DNA of 64,000 nucleotides from Paenibacillaceae bacterium (GTDB lineage: Bacteria > Bacillota > Bacilli > Paenibacillales > NBRC-103111), in assembly GCA_029256185.1 (NCBI GenBank), contig JAQSYI010000040.1:1-64000 (forward strand). Direction: 5' to 3'. Below are positions 7,817-16,230 of this stretch, piece by piece (positions within the stretch are counted from its first letter, which is position 1; every line of letters begins with the position of its first letter). Under the pieces are notes generated by a model. The model worked only from the letters and a program-made list of their open reading frames with translations. It was not told where the DNA came from and did no database searches. The position numbers were made by a program, and so were the translations under genes.

Positions 7817-8851
7817 CTACGAATGGGTTGGGGCAGGCATCTGCTGCGTGGTGCAATGCACATTGCCGCCTTCCTTGATTATGGCCATACCGTTTACGGT
7901 ACGGATTCTTCTGCCGGGAAAAGCCGCCGCCAGAGCCTGCTCAGCCAGACGGTCGGTCTCTGCCGCATCCCCTCCGAAGACGGGGAGAATAATGCCGTCA
8001 TTGACGAAATAAAAGTTCAGATAGCTCAGGGTCAGCCGTTTGCCCCCGTACTGCCGCAAAGGAGGCTGCCGGATGGCGATGATCTCGGGCTTCCTCCCCT
8101 GCGCGTCCACAGAGCTGTCCAGAATCCGCAGATTCTCTTGAGAGATGGCATAATTGGCATCCTCAGGATCGTTGCACACCTGCAGAATAATCTTGCCCGG
8201 CGCCGCGAAGCAGGCTACATTGTCCACATGCCCGTCCGTTTCGTCGCCGCTTAAGCCCCGTTTGAGCCAGATGATCTTGTCGATATCAATATATTGCCGC
8301 AGCAAGCCTGTGATCTGATCCCGGTCAAGCTCCGGATTGCGGTTGGGATGAAGCAGACATTCCTCCGTGGTAAGAAGAGTGCCCTCGCCGTCCGTGTGAA
8401 TGGACCCTCCCTCCATCACAAGGGGAGCGTCGAATCGCGTTACACCTGTATGGGCGATAATGGCAGGCGCCACTTGATCGTCCAGATCCCACGGCTCGTA
8501 TTTGCCGCCCCAGGCATTGAAACCCCAGTTGACAGCGCCCAAACCGCCGTCCGCTCTTGTCAGGAAGGTAGGGCCGTTGTCGCGAAGCCAGGCGTCATTG
8601 TGGGGAACGGGGAGACAATCGGCTTGGGTGCCGGCCAGCCTGGCCCTCACCTGCTCCAGATCATCGGGATTGACGATTACAGTGACAGGCTCAAACTCGG
8701 CAATAGCCCGGATAATCTCCTCATAGCCGTTGCAGACAGCCGCATAGTCCTGCGGATAGACCATGGAGTCGGCCACAGGCCAGGAGATGAAGGTACAGGT
8801 ATGGCGCTGCCATTCGGCAGGCATTTTATAGGCTGATTCTCTAGGGTTCAT
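7817..8851 (-). CDS. aguA: Agmatine deiminase
   Basis: The enzyme deiminates agmatine to N-carbamoylputrescine and ammonia. Conserved elements include WLRDNGPTF near the active site, GLSGDETDGHVDNVACF, and the C-terminal catalytic cysteine in KEGGNVHCTTQQMP. I start at the ATG at 8851 (344 residues) because GAGGA (8859-8863) sits 7 bases upstream and the protein then begins with the family-typical MNPRESAYKMPAEW. An upstream GTG at 8908 is nearly at the predicted transcription start and cannot be the start. An ATG at 8899 is possible. Confidence 0.94.
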   Translation of the reverse strand: MNPRESAYKMPAEWQRHTCTFISWPVADSMVYPQDYAAVCNGYEEIIRAIAEFEPVTVIVNPDDLEQVRARLAGTQADCLPVPHNDAWLRDNGPTFLTRADGGLGAVNWGFNAWGGKYEPWDLDDQVAPAIIAHTGVTRFDAPLVMEGGSIHTDGEGTLLTTEECLLHPNRNPELDRDQITGLLRQYIDIDKIIWLKRGLSGDETDGHVDNVACFAAPGKIILQVCNDPEDANYAISQENLRILDSSVDAQGRKPEIIAIRQPPLRQYGGKRLTLSYLNFYFVNDGIILPVFGGDAAETDRLAEQALAAAFPGRRIRTVNGMAIIKEGGNVHCTTQQMPAPTHS

Positions 8852-8913
8852 AGGGGATTCCTCATTTTCTGCTGGAATAGGGCTTGCCTCGTGAAGCATT
8901 TGTTCCACAGCTC

Positions 8914-8942
8914 ATCATATAACAAAAACCCTTCCGTCACAA
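8914..8942 (-). promoter_or_regulatory. Promoter of aguAB
   Basis: TTGTGA (8937-8942) and TATGAT (8914-8919) are separated by exactly 17 bases on the minus strand. The predicted transcription start lies near 8907, about 55 bases before the chosen aguA start. Confidence 0.6.
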
Positions 8943-8960
8943 TCGGCAGGAAAGGGAAGA

Positions 8961-8985
8961 ACCCTCCCCGGGCTGCGGAGAGGGT
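8961..8985 (-). terminator. Probable terminator after qoxD
   Basis: ACCCTCCCC (8961-8969) pairs with GGAGAGGGT (8977-8985) over nine pairs including one G-U. The U tail on the minus strand is weak (TCTTCCC). The position between qoxD and the aguA promoter fits a terminator. Confidence 0.5.
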
Positions 8986-9072
8986 GTTAATAAGCTGCCG
9001 TGAGGGCCTTGACAAGCCGCGCAGAAGGCCTTGATAAGCTGAGGATGGGACTTCACCCGCCCGCCCATTCGC

Positions 9073-9375
9073 TTAATGATCGTGCAGACCAAACGACATG
9101 ACCCAGATGGTTCCGGCTACAATAACCACAGCCATGAATACGCCGTAGGCAATATTGATAAGCTGGATTTTCTTCTCTTCGCCCTCGTTCACGTGCATGA
9201 ACATGAACAGCTGCAGGCCGGCCTGGATAATGGCCAAAGAGCCGATGATCCACATAATCGCCTGATAAGAGAAGGACGTCTTAAGCGCAATGAAGCTGGC
9301 GGCGAAGGTCATGAGCAGAGCGCCCAGGAAGCCGAGCACATGCGCGAGGGGAAAACCTCCTGTTTTCTTTTCCAT
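9073..9375 (-). CDS. qoxD: Cytochrome aa3-type quinol oxidase subunit IV
   Basis: The 100-residue protein has three transmembrane helices (about 10-30, 38-58 and 75-95) and matches the small subunit IV of heme-copper quinol oxidases. It helps assemble or stabilise the complex in the cytoplasmic membrane. The ATG follows the qoxC stop codon directly, with no intervening base, so translation is probably coupled. It is shorter than B. subtilis QoxD (about 124 residues). Confidence 0.88.
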   Translation of the reverse strand: MEKKTGGFPLAHVLGFLGALLMTFAASFIALKTSFSYQAIMWIIGSLAIIQAGLQLFMFMHVNEGEEKKIQLINIAYGVFMAVVIVAGTIWVMSFGLHDH

Positions 9376-9981
9376 CTATGCCACCAACCCTTTCAGGTAC
9401 ACAAATGTGTAGATGAAAATCCAGACCACGTCCAGGAAGTGCCAGTATAAGCCGATTATAAATGTCTTGCGGGCGGTAACCGGAGTCAGTCCCCGCTGGA
9501 GCAGTTGGATAATAACCAGGACCGCCCAACCGATCCCGAAGGTCACGTGAAGCCCGTGGGTGCCCAGCAGCACGAACAGGCTGGACAAGAAGGCACTGGT
9601 CTGCATCGTGGCCCCTTCATGCACGTAATGGCGGAACTCGTTTAATTCCATCCCGAGAAAGCCCAAGCCAAGGACGAGCGTTATCACCAGCCAGGTGATA
9701 AGCCCCTTCAGCTTGCCGCGGCGCATCTCCAGAATGGCGATTCCGCAGGTGAAGCTGGAGGTCAGGAGCAGGACCGTCTGAATCATCACATCGCGGATAT
9801 TGATCAGATCCTGATGAGTGGGTCCTCCGGCATACCGCTGGTTCAGCACGGAGTAGACGCCGAAGAGAGTGGCGAACAAGACGATTTCCGCTCCCAAGAA
9901 GATCCAGAAGCCCAATATGTTCATTCTGTTCTGCAGGGTCCGGTACTCCAAGGGTACAGCAAGATTTTCATTATGCGCCAT
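9376..9981 (-). CDS. qoxC: Cytochrome aa3-type quinol oxidase subunit III
   Basis: This is a 201-residue protein with five transmembrane helices, as in QoxC/CyoC. Conserved parts are NILGFWIFLGAEIVLFATLF, GTHGLHVTFGIGWA and the C-terminal YWHFLDVVWIFIYTFVYL. It has no catalytic metal site and supports subunit I. The RBS GAAGGAGAGGTGAATAAAT precedes the ATG, and the gene overlaps the end of qoxB by 11 bases. Confidence 0.93.
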   Translation of the reverse strand: MAHNENLAVPLEYRTLQNRMNILGFWIFLGAEIVLFATLFGVYSVLNQRYAGGPTHQDLINIRDVMIQTVLLLTSSFTCGIAILEMRRGKLKGLITWLVITLVLGLGFLGMELNEFRHYVHEGATMQTSAFLSSLFVLLGTHGLHVTFGIGWAVLVIIQLLQRGLTPVTARKTFIIGLYWHFLDVVWIFIYTFVYLKGLVA

Positions 9982-11956
9982 ATTTATTCACCTCTCCTTC
10001 CACGCTTCTCCAGGCTTGCTCCGTACGCTTGATCTCATCCTTATGCACATGGTACCCGTCGTTGTAATCGAAGGAACGGATGATCAGCCCGGCCAGCACC
10101 CCAAGCGTCACCACCAGCGCCGCGATATGCCATTCGAATACCAGGAAGAAGCCGGCTACGAAGAATACGCCGCTGATGATGATCGGAAGACCGGAATTGC
10201 TCGGCATATGAATCTCTTCCAGATCAGCATCGGTGATGGTCAAGCCCGTATTGTTCTTCTTCATCTTCCAGAAAGGATCAAGCGAGCTTACCTCGGGCAG
10301 CTTGGCAAAATTATAATGCTGGACAGGAGAGGCTGTCGCCCATTCCAGCGTGCGGCCGCCCCAGGGATCCCCGGTAATGTTGCGGTCCGCATAGCGGAAG
10401 CTCCAGTAAATATTGTAGCAGAACATTGCGAAGCCTGCGGCAAGAATGGCCGAGCCCAGTCCGGATACCAGGAACAGGGGCGAAAAGCCCGACTCCTCCG
10501 AATAGGTGTAGGCGCGGCGGACGGCTCCCTTCAGTCCCAGGAAGAACATCGGCATGAAGGTCACATTGAAACCGATAGTGAACAGCCAGAAATGCCATTT
10601 GCCCAGGCGCTCATTAAGCAGATGCCCGAACATCTTGGGCCACCAATAGTATAAGGCGGCAAATACGGCGAATACTACACCCGGAATCAGCACGTAGTGG
10701 AAATGCGCCACCAGGAACAGGGTGTTGTGGTACTGGTAATCCGCAGCTCCCATGGCCAGCATCACCCCGGTCACGCCGCCGATGACAAAGCACGGCACAA
10801 AGGCCAGCGCCCACAGCATCGCCGTCGTCATGCGGATGCGCCCCTTGCGCATGGTGAACAGCCAGTTGAACATCTTCACCCCCGTGGGAACGGCGATGAG
10901 CATGGTGGAGAGGGAGAAGAACGAGTTGACCCCGGGCCCCGCTCCCATGGTGTAGAAATGGTGAACCCATACGATCATGCTGAGAATGGCAATGCCCACG
11001 ATGGATACAATCATCGACATATAGCCGTACAATGTTTTGCGCGAGAAGGTGGAGATGACCTCGGAGAAAATACCGAAGGCCGGCAGAATAACGATATAAA
11101 CCTCCGGATGCCCCCACAGCCAGAACAGATTGGCCCACAGCATATCCATGCCTCCGCCGGAGACGGTGAAGAAGTGGGTGCCGAACAGCCGGTCAAAGGT
11201 CATCAGCGCAAGCGCCACGGTCAGAATCGGGAAGGCCGCCACAATGATGACCGATGTAATGAAGGAGGTCCAGGTAAACATGGGCATCTTCAGCAGGGTC
11301 ATGCCCTTGGTCCGCATCTTCAGGATGGTGACAATGAAGTTGATCCCCGTCATCAAGGTCCCAAGCCCGGCGATCTGCAGGGCGACGGCGTAATAGTTGT
11401 TGCCGATGCCCGGACTGAACTCCTTGCCCGCGAGCGGGAAGTAGGAGGTCCAACCGGCATCCGGGGAGCCGCCAACCACGAAGCTCAGGTTGAACAGCAT
11501 GGCGCCGCTGAAGAACAGCCAGAAGCTCAGGGCGTTCAGCTGGGGAAAAGCCACATCTCTGGCCCCGATCTGCAGCGGAATGATCACATTCATCAGCCCG
11601 ATCAGAAACGGCATGGCCATAAACAGAATCATGATTACCCCGTGGGTGGTAAACACCTCGTTATAGTGCTGGGCATTGAGAAATTCCATCTCCGGACGGG
11701 AGGTCTGCACCTTCATCATCAGGCCGTCCACGCCGCCCCGGAAAAACATAAGCACGGCGGATATAATGTACATGATGCCGATTTTTTTATGGTCAACTGT
11801 AGTCAGCCATTCCTTCCACAGCCATTTCCAACGCTTGAGATAAGTGATGCCGGCAACGCCGCCGACCATGCTGAGCACAATCATAACCTGGGCGCCCAGA
11901 ATCATCGGATCGCCTGTAACCAGAAGCTCATTCCACTTAATGCTTATGAAGTTCAT
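9971..11956 (-). CDS. qoxB: Cytochrome aa3-type quinol oxidase subunit I (heme-copper catalytic subunit)
   Basis: At about 661 residues it has the catalytic core of a heme-copper oxidase. TTHGVIMILFMAMPF supplies a low-spin heme ligand. WGHPEVYIVILPAFG holds the CuB His and its cross-linked Tyr. VWVHHFYTMG supplies two further CuB His, and VAHFHYVLIPG the remaining heme ligands. The extra N- and C-terminal helices and the length of about 660 fit quinol oxidases. I prefer the ATG at 11956 (MNFISIKWNELLVTGDP), preceded by GGGGGCGAG; an ATG at 11971 is possible. The gene overlaps qoxA by about 20 bases. Confidence 0.95.
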   Translation of the reverse strand: MNFISIKWNELLVTGDPMILGAQVMIVLSMVGGVAGITYLKRWKWLWKEWLTTVDHKKIGIMYIISAVLMFFRGGVDGLMMKVQTSRPEMEFLNAQHYNEVFTTHGVIMILFMAMPFLIGLMNVIIPLQIGARDVAFPQLNALSFWLFFSGAMLFNLSFVVGGSPDAGWTSYFPLAGKEFSPGIGNNYYAVALQIAGLGTLMTGINFIVTILKMRTKGMTLLKMPMFTWTSFITSVIIVAAFPILTVALALMTFDRLFGTHFFTVSGGGMDMLWANLFWLWGHPEVYIVILPAFGIFSEVISTFSRKTLYGYMSMIVSIVGIAILSMIVWVHHFYTMGAGPGVNSFFSLSTMLIAVPTGVKMFNWLFTMRKGRIRMTTAMLWALAFVPCFVIGGVTGVMLAMGAADYQYHNTLFLVAHFHYVLIPGVVFAVFAALYYWWPKMFGHLLNERLGKWHFWLFTIGFNVTFMPMFFLGLKGAVRRAYTYSEESGFSPLFLVSGLGSAILAAGFAMFCYNIYWSFRYADRNITGDPWGGRTLEWATASPVQHYNFAKLPEVSSLDPFWKMKKNNTGLTITDADLEEIHMPSNSGLPIIISGVFFVAGFFLVFEWHIAALVVTLGVLAGLIIRSFDYNDGYHVHKDEIKRTEQAWRSVEGEVNKYGA

Positions 11957-12911
11957 TCGACTCGCCCCCATCCGTCTTTGTGCCTTCCCGCCCGTTCTTG
12001 TAATTGTCAGGCTCTTCGAATACCCTGCCGGGGTAACTGTGCTCTAAGCGGTACAGCTCGGCATTGGTGTAGCTGGGCGAATCCGCATGAGCGTGGTCCA
12101 CCCACTCCAGATGGGTATTGGAGTATGTCTGCTGGCCCAGATGAGTAGGCTTCAGCAGCTTCTCGTACTCCTCCTCCGTCAACTTGGGGGCGGTCCTCTT
12201 CACATCCGAGATCCAGGATTCGAAATCCTTCTCGGTCTGGGCCAACACTTCAAAGGCCATATCGGCATAGCCTCTGCCGTTAAAGTTGGTATTGCGCCCC
12301 ATATAAGAGCCAGGGTTATCAGCCACCACATAGAGCTGGTTCTCCATCTTGGCCATGGTATACTTCTGTCCGGCCAGAGCGGGAATCCAGAAGGACTGCA
12401 TTGTGGTTGCCGAGGTCAAGCGAAAATCCACCGGACGGCTCGCAGGAATATTCACATAATTGACAGTCTCAATCCCCTGCTCGGGGTAGCTGAAGATCCA
12501 CTTCCAATCCGCCGAGGTGACGTGAATCACCAGCGGTTCCTGGTTCTCATACCCTTCCGGGACCTTCTCCAGCTGATACAACGTCTTCACGGTGGGAACA
12601 GCCAGCGCGATGAGGATCAATACGGGAATAGTTACCCATGTAATCTCCAAGGCCAGGCTGCCGTGCTCCTCTGGCGGCTCGTAATCCTTGTTCTCAGGCT
12701 TCTCCCGGTACTTCCAGACAATGTAAATAAATAGACCGATGACAACCACGACCACCAGCAGCATCCACAGCATGGACATGTTGATCAGGTCGGCAATGCT
12801 TCTGGCTACAGGCCCTTGAGGATTGAGCACAACCATGTCCGTCTCACAGCCGCTTAGAATACCTACAGCCAGCATCCCTGTTAATGCCTGAAGAATTCTC
12901 TTTGCTTTCAT
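11937..12911 (-). CDS. qoxA: Quinol oxidase subunit II lipoprotein
   Basis: The protein has a lipoprotein signal with lipobox LSGC (cysteine about residue 22), then VVLNPQGPVARS, two transmembrane helices (about 40-65 and 85-105) and a periplasmic cupredoxin domain. The CuA cysteines of cytochrome c oxidases are absent, which together with operon order identifies a menaquinol oxidase rather than a cytochrome c oxidase. The start is taken at ATG 12911 because AAGGGG is 9 bases upstream of it; the ATG at 12920 directly abuts that RBS. It is first in qoxABCD. Confidence 0.93.
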   Translation of the reverse strand: MKAKRILQALTGMLAVGILSGCETDMVVLNPQGPVARSIADLINMSMLWMLLVVVVVIGLFIYIVWKYREKPENKDYEPPEEHGSLALEITWVTIPVLILIALAVPTVKTLYQLEKVPEGYENQEPLVIHVTSADWKWIFSYPEQGIETVNYVNIPASRPVDFRLTSATTMQSFWIPALAGQKYTMAKMENQLYVVADNPGSYMGRNTNFNGRGYADMAFEVLAQTEKDFESWISDVKRTAPKLTEEEYEKLLKPTHLGQQTYSNTHLEWVDHAHADSPSYTNAELYRLEHSYPGRVFEEPDNYKNGREGTKTDGGESNELHKH

Positions 12912-12955
12912 CTCTGTCATCCCCTTCGCCCCGGAATATCCCCTATCTTTTCACA

Positions 12956-12996
12956 AATTGTCCAACAATTCTGATAATTTTGTGACTTTTATCACT
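12956..12996. promoter_or_regulatory. Palindromes upstream of qoxA, one resembling an Fnr/Rex box
   Basis: TGTGACTTTTATCACT (12981-12996) fits TGTGA-N6-TCACA with one mismatch, the form shared by CRP/Fnr sites and, with TT/AA flanks, Rex sites. A second palindrome AATTGT-CCA-ACAATT (12956-12970) lies 10 bases closer to the gene. Both are within 90 bases of qoxA, where redox control would make sense. No convincing -35/-10 pair was found. Confidence 0.4.
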
Positions 12997-13102
12997 TTAT
13001 TTAGAATATATCATGAAAAAAACCAGTTTGACTATAGCAAATGTTACAAAATCAGTAAGGAAAAAAATTGGGATTGAAAAGCTTCTCAAAATTAATATAT
13101 AT

Positions 13103-13410
13103 GTTAGAAAAACCTGGCGGAAGAACTTCCGCCAGGTCCTTTTTAGTTGCCAAAGGAGTCACGCCTTTTTCCTATATGACGGTCCCGCTCCGCTTACTCC
13201 TAACGGAAATTTTTTCCGCTATTCCTGCAAATTCATCATTTCTCGCTGATTTAGCGGAAATTTTTTCCGCTATCTCCTCCTGATCGCCCCGAAACAGGCA
13301 TTTTGACCTGGTTTGGAGGGAGTTAACGGAAATTTTTTCCGTTAAATCTCGGTAAATATCGAAAAACCTCCTGATAAGGTCAAAAATTTCCGTTATATAT
13401 CCTCCCATGC
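13103..13410 (+). repeat. Four-palindrome element, copy A
   Basis: The element starts with a strong hairpin (13112-13123 with 13126-13137, then a T run) and contains CGGAAA-TTT-TTTCCG at 13204-13218, 13255-13269 and 13327-13341. A fourth, half-degenerate, inverted site lies near 13382-13392. Centres are spaced 51, 72 and 51 bp. It aligns with copy B (55872-56142) along its length, including the shared GGTCCCGCTCCGCTTA. It fills most of the 633-bp gap between qoxA and the next gene. Confidence 0.85.
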
Positions 13411-13494
13411 GCCCTTTGTTTCCAGTTCCTTCACCACTTGATCCAGGGAGATAGGAATCCCCTTCCTCGGAATGATATACTTTCTATCTATCTC

Positions 13495-13517
13495 AAAAAA
13501 CCAGGACAAAGTCCTGG
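13495..13517 (-). terminator. Terminator of the eut-region operon
   Basis: CCAGGAC (13501-13507) and GTCCTGG (13511-13517) form a tight hairpin with a 3-base loop. On the minus strand it is followed by six U residues. It lies directly after the small membrane protein gene. Confidence 0.85.
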
Positions 13518-13544
13518 CTTTTCGAAGCCCGCGGCAGCGTGAAT

Positions 13545-13943
13545 TCAGGCTTTCTCCCGCCGCTTGATTGCAATGAAACGCACCCCGTCTGCCAGCAGCC
13601 CCAACGCGAACCCGATCACCACACACTCCATAAAAGCAAGCAGCCCAATCAGATCTCCCCAGCCGTCCATCTCCCTGTTGGCATAAATGAAGATTGCGGC
13701 GATGCCCACCGCCACACCGGCTGTCGTCAGGGTCCAAACCCAGCGGGCCCCGAGCCATCCGAAGCCGTTGATGATTAACGACATTACAAAGGCAAACAAC
13801 ACAAAACGCAGGGCGATAACAGCATCGAAGCCTTCTCCCCAGGCGATAAACCGTACTGCCCACAGCAGCAGCGACAACAGCAGCCCGTATCCCGCCATCC
13901 ATATAACCCATCCGGAGCTTCTCTTGGCAGGCAGAAACCTCAT
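13545..13943 (-). CDS. Small membrane protein of unknown function
   Basis: About 132 residues with four clear hydrophobic helices (roughly 12-30, 40-60, 65-85 and 100-120) and a basic C-terminus (KRREKA). I do not recognise the family. The start is taken at ATG 13943, with GGGGGT 8 bases upstream; a start at 13958 would lack an RBS. It is 84 bp downstream of eutC, on the same strand and before a terminator, so it is probably the last gene of that transcript. No substrate-binding motif is visible. Confidence 0.65.
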   Translation of the reverse strand: MRFLPAKRSSGWVIWMAGYGLLLSLLLWAVRFIAWGEGFDAVIALRFVLFAFVMSLIINGFGWLGARWVWTLTTAGVAVGIAAIFIYANREMDGWGDLIGLLAFMECVVIGFALGLLADGVRFIAIKRREKA

Positions 13944-14027
13944 GACCAGCACCCCCATTATGCGAAAATGGTTTTTGTCTACTACTCTAATAAACGCAGG
14001 TCGGCGTACGAATGTTTCAGGGGCTTC

Positions 14028-14750
14028 TCACACGATCAGCTTCACGCCGCTTGTCTGCTGCTCCACCATCTTGCGCAGCAGACTGCCGATATGGGCCCCC
14101 GCCTCCACCGGAGGAGTACCGTTTGGGTGGATATTGGAGATGACATTGCGCTCCGCATCCTTGCGTCCCGGTCCCGGACGGTAGCACATGTAGGCGCTCA
14201 TGGAGGAGGCCGTCACCAGACCCGGACGCTCTCCGATCAGCAGCACCAGCACTTCCGGCTGGAGCAGCCGGCCAATATCGTCCATCACGCCAACCCTCCC
14301 CCCCTTGACGAAGAAGGCGGTTCCTTCCTGCAGGCCGTTAGCCCACAGGGAGTCCCGCAGAGCAGGCAGCACATCGGGCAGATTATCGTCGATGGCTCTG
14401 GCGCTTAACCCGTCGGAAACAACGATCTGCACCTGGGGGGCAGGCTTGCAGCGGCGGACAAGCTCCTCTGCTCCGGCCTCCGCCAGCATCCGGCCGCTGT
14501 CGGGATTATGCAGATACTCTTCCTTGCTGCCGTACCGGGTTTCCACCTGGAACAGGCCGAATCCGGCCAGCGTCTCTGCCCGGACCTCTCCATAAACCGC
14601 ATCCACCGCTTCCGCATGATCCAGCCTGAGCTTCAACATCTCCCGGGTCAAAGGCCTTGTGCCCGTTCTGCCCGCATCAAGCCGCGCAGGCGTCTGCTGC
14701 AACCAGCGGATGAACGGGTCGCCGTTCTTGGAATTAGCCGTGTTCTCCAT
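14028..14750 (-). CDS. eutC: Ethanolamine ammonia-lyase small subunit
   Basis: The 240-residue protein matches the small subunit of adenosylcobalamin-dependent ethanolamine ammonia-lyase, which converts ethanolamine to acetaldehyde and ammonia. Conserved stretches include TPARLDAGRTGTRPLTREML, RPDLGRKL-like segments near VSDGLSARAI, and LLIGERPGLVTASSMSAYM, plus the C-terminal RKMVEQQTSGVKL. It is shorter than the E. coli protein (about 295) because the N-terminus is reduced. The RBS AGGGGGAGAGCGT is present. It lies 88 bp after eutB. Confidence 0.93.
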   Translation of the reverse strand: MENTANSKNGDPFIRWLQQTPARLDAGRTGTRPLTREMLKLRLDHAEAVDAVYGEVRAETLAGFGLFQVETRYGSKEEYLHNPDSGRMLAEAGAEELVRRCKPAPQVQIVVSDGLSARAIDDNLPDVLPALRDSLWANGLQEGTAFFVKGGRVGVMDDIGRLLQPEVLVLLIGERPGLVTASSMSAYMCYRPGPGRKDAERNVISNIHPNGTPPVEAGAHIGSLLRKMVEQQTSGVKLIV

Positions 14751-14838
14751 ACGCTCTCCCCCTATAGTATAACCCGGATATGTGTCCCGCAGAGTCGAAG
14801 AAGCCCGGCGGGCGGCCGCAGTGTCAGTTCAGTGTATT

Positions 14839-16203
14839 TCAGTACAGGAAGATTCTCGGATCTCCCGCCGCGGCGGTCAGCCTGCCGTTCGAGTAAAGTC
14901 CCCGCTCTTCCAGCCAGGCGGCGAATTCGGGCGCAGGCCGCAAGGCGAGCGTTTCCCGGATAGCGGCAATATCGTGATAGCTTAAGGATTGATAGTTCAG
15001 CATGCAGTCATCCCCCATGGGCACTCCAATCACGAAATTCACTCCTGCTGCGGCAAGCAGAACCCCCAACGCCTCCATATCATTCTGGTCCGCCTTCATA
15101 TGATTGGTGTAGCAGACATCCACGCCCATGGGCAAGCCATGCAGCTTCCCCATGAAATGATCCTCCAGCCCCGCCCTGGTCACCTGCTTGCTGTCATACA
15201 GGTATTCCGGACCGATGAAGCCCACCACCGTGTTGACGATGAACGGCTGAAACCGCCTGGCCAGCCCGTAGCAGCGCGCCTCCAGCGTCACCTGGTCAAT
15301 GCCGCCGTGGGCCCCGGACGACAGCTCCGAGCCCTGCCCCGTCTCAAAATACCAGCGGTTCTTGCCTGGCGCAGTGCCCCGCTCCCGGATAAGCGCATCG
15401 GCCTCCAACAGCAGCGCCAGGTCAATCCCGAAGCCCAGGTTCGCCTCCTCCGTTCCGGCCAGGCTCTGAAACAACAGATCGGCGGGAGCTCCCTCCTCCA
15501 CTGCCCGCATCTGGGTGGTCACATGCCCCAGCACACAGTTCTGGGCAGGAATGCGCCAATGCTCAATCACCTCGCGGGTAGCGTGAAGCAGCGACTTGAC
15601 CGTTTCGGTGGTATCCCCCACCGGATTAATGCCGATTACCGCATCGCCGATCCCGTAAGCCAGCGCCTCGAACAGGGAGGCTTTCACCCCGGGGATATGG
15701 TCGGCAGGGTGGTTGGGCTGGGCCCGTGATGCCAGCGTCCCCCTGTATCCGATGGAGGTGCGGCAGGTGGTGACAATCTCCAGCTTGGCGGCCGCCTGGA
15801 TCAGGTCCAGATTGGACATGAGCTTGCATACCGCGGCAATCATCTCACTGGTCAGCCCCCGGCCCAGCCGGAGCAGATCGCTGCCTCCGGTCCCGGCAGC
15901 CAGGATGTATTCCCGCAGCTCAGCCACCGTCCAGCCCCGGACAGCCGCGTACATCTCCTGGTCAAGCCCCTCCTCGATCACCCGGGATACCTCATCCTCA
16001 CCGGGAGGAAGCAGGGGGTTCTCCCGTATATGGGAGAGGGTGCAGTCCGCCAGCAGAAGCTTGGCGGCTACCCGTTCCGTCATATCCCCGGCCGCAATTC
16101 CGGCCAGCCTGTCGCCGGAGCGCTCCTCATTGGCCTTGGCCAATACATCCTTCAGACCGCGGAAGGCATATGACCTGCCCCGCAGCATAGTCTGCAGCTT
16201 CAT
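14839..16203 (-). CDS. eutB: Ethanolamine ammonia-lyase large (catalytic) subunit
   Basis: The 454-residue protein matches EutB in length and sequence, from MKLQTMLRGRSYAFRGLKDV through VLAKANEERSGD, the TIM-barrel core with SRAQPNHPADH, and GINPVGDTTETVKSLL, to CYTNHMKADQNDMEALGVLL. It binds ethanolamine and adenosylcobalamin and works as a complex with EutC. The RBS GAGGAGGACGGGCA is well placed, 27 bp after eutA. No eutS, K, L, M, N or D shell or downstream genes are in view, so acetaldehyde must be handled elsewhere. Confidence 0.95.
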   Translation of the reverse strand: MKLQTMLRGRSYAFRGLKDVLAKANEERSGDRLAGIAAGDMTERVAAKLLLADCTLSHIRENPLLPPGEDEVSRVIEEGLDQEMYAAVRGWTVAELREYILAAGTGGSDLLRLGRGLTSEMIAAVCKLMSNLDLIQAAAKLEIVTTCRTSIGYRGTLASRAQPNHPADHIPGVKASLFEALAYGIGDAVIGINPVGDTTETVKSLLHATREVIEHWRIPAQNCVLGHVTTQMRAVEEGAPADLLFQSLAGTEEANLGFGIDLALLLEADALIRERGTAPGKNRWYFETGQGSELSSGAHGGIDQVTLEARCYGLARRFQPFIVNTVVGFIGPEYLYDSKQVTRAGLEDHFMGKLHGLPMGVDVCYTNHMKADQNDMEALGVLLAAAGVNFVIGVPMGDDCMLNYQSLSYHDIAAIRETLALRPAPEFAAWLEERGLYSNGRLTAAAGDPRIFLY

Positions 16204-16230
16204 TGCCCGTCCTCCTCTCCCTGATTCCCC

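Noticed and set aside
13172-13408. 78-codon minus-strand frame with repeated AEKIS peptides
   Set aside because: It is read entirely through the palindromic element, its repeats come from the palindromes, and copy B has a stop codon and no start in the equivalent place. I keep it only as a caveat for the element.
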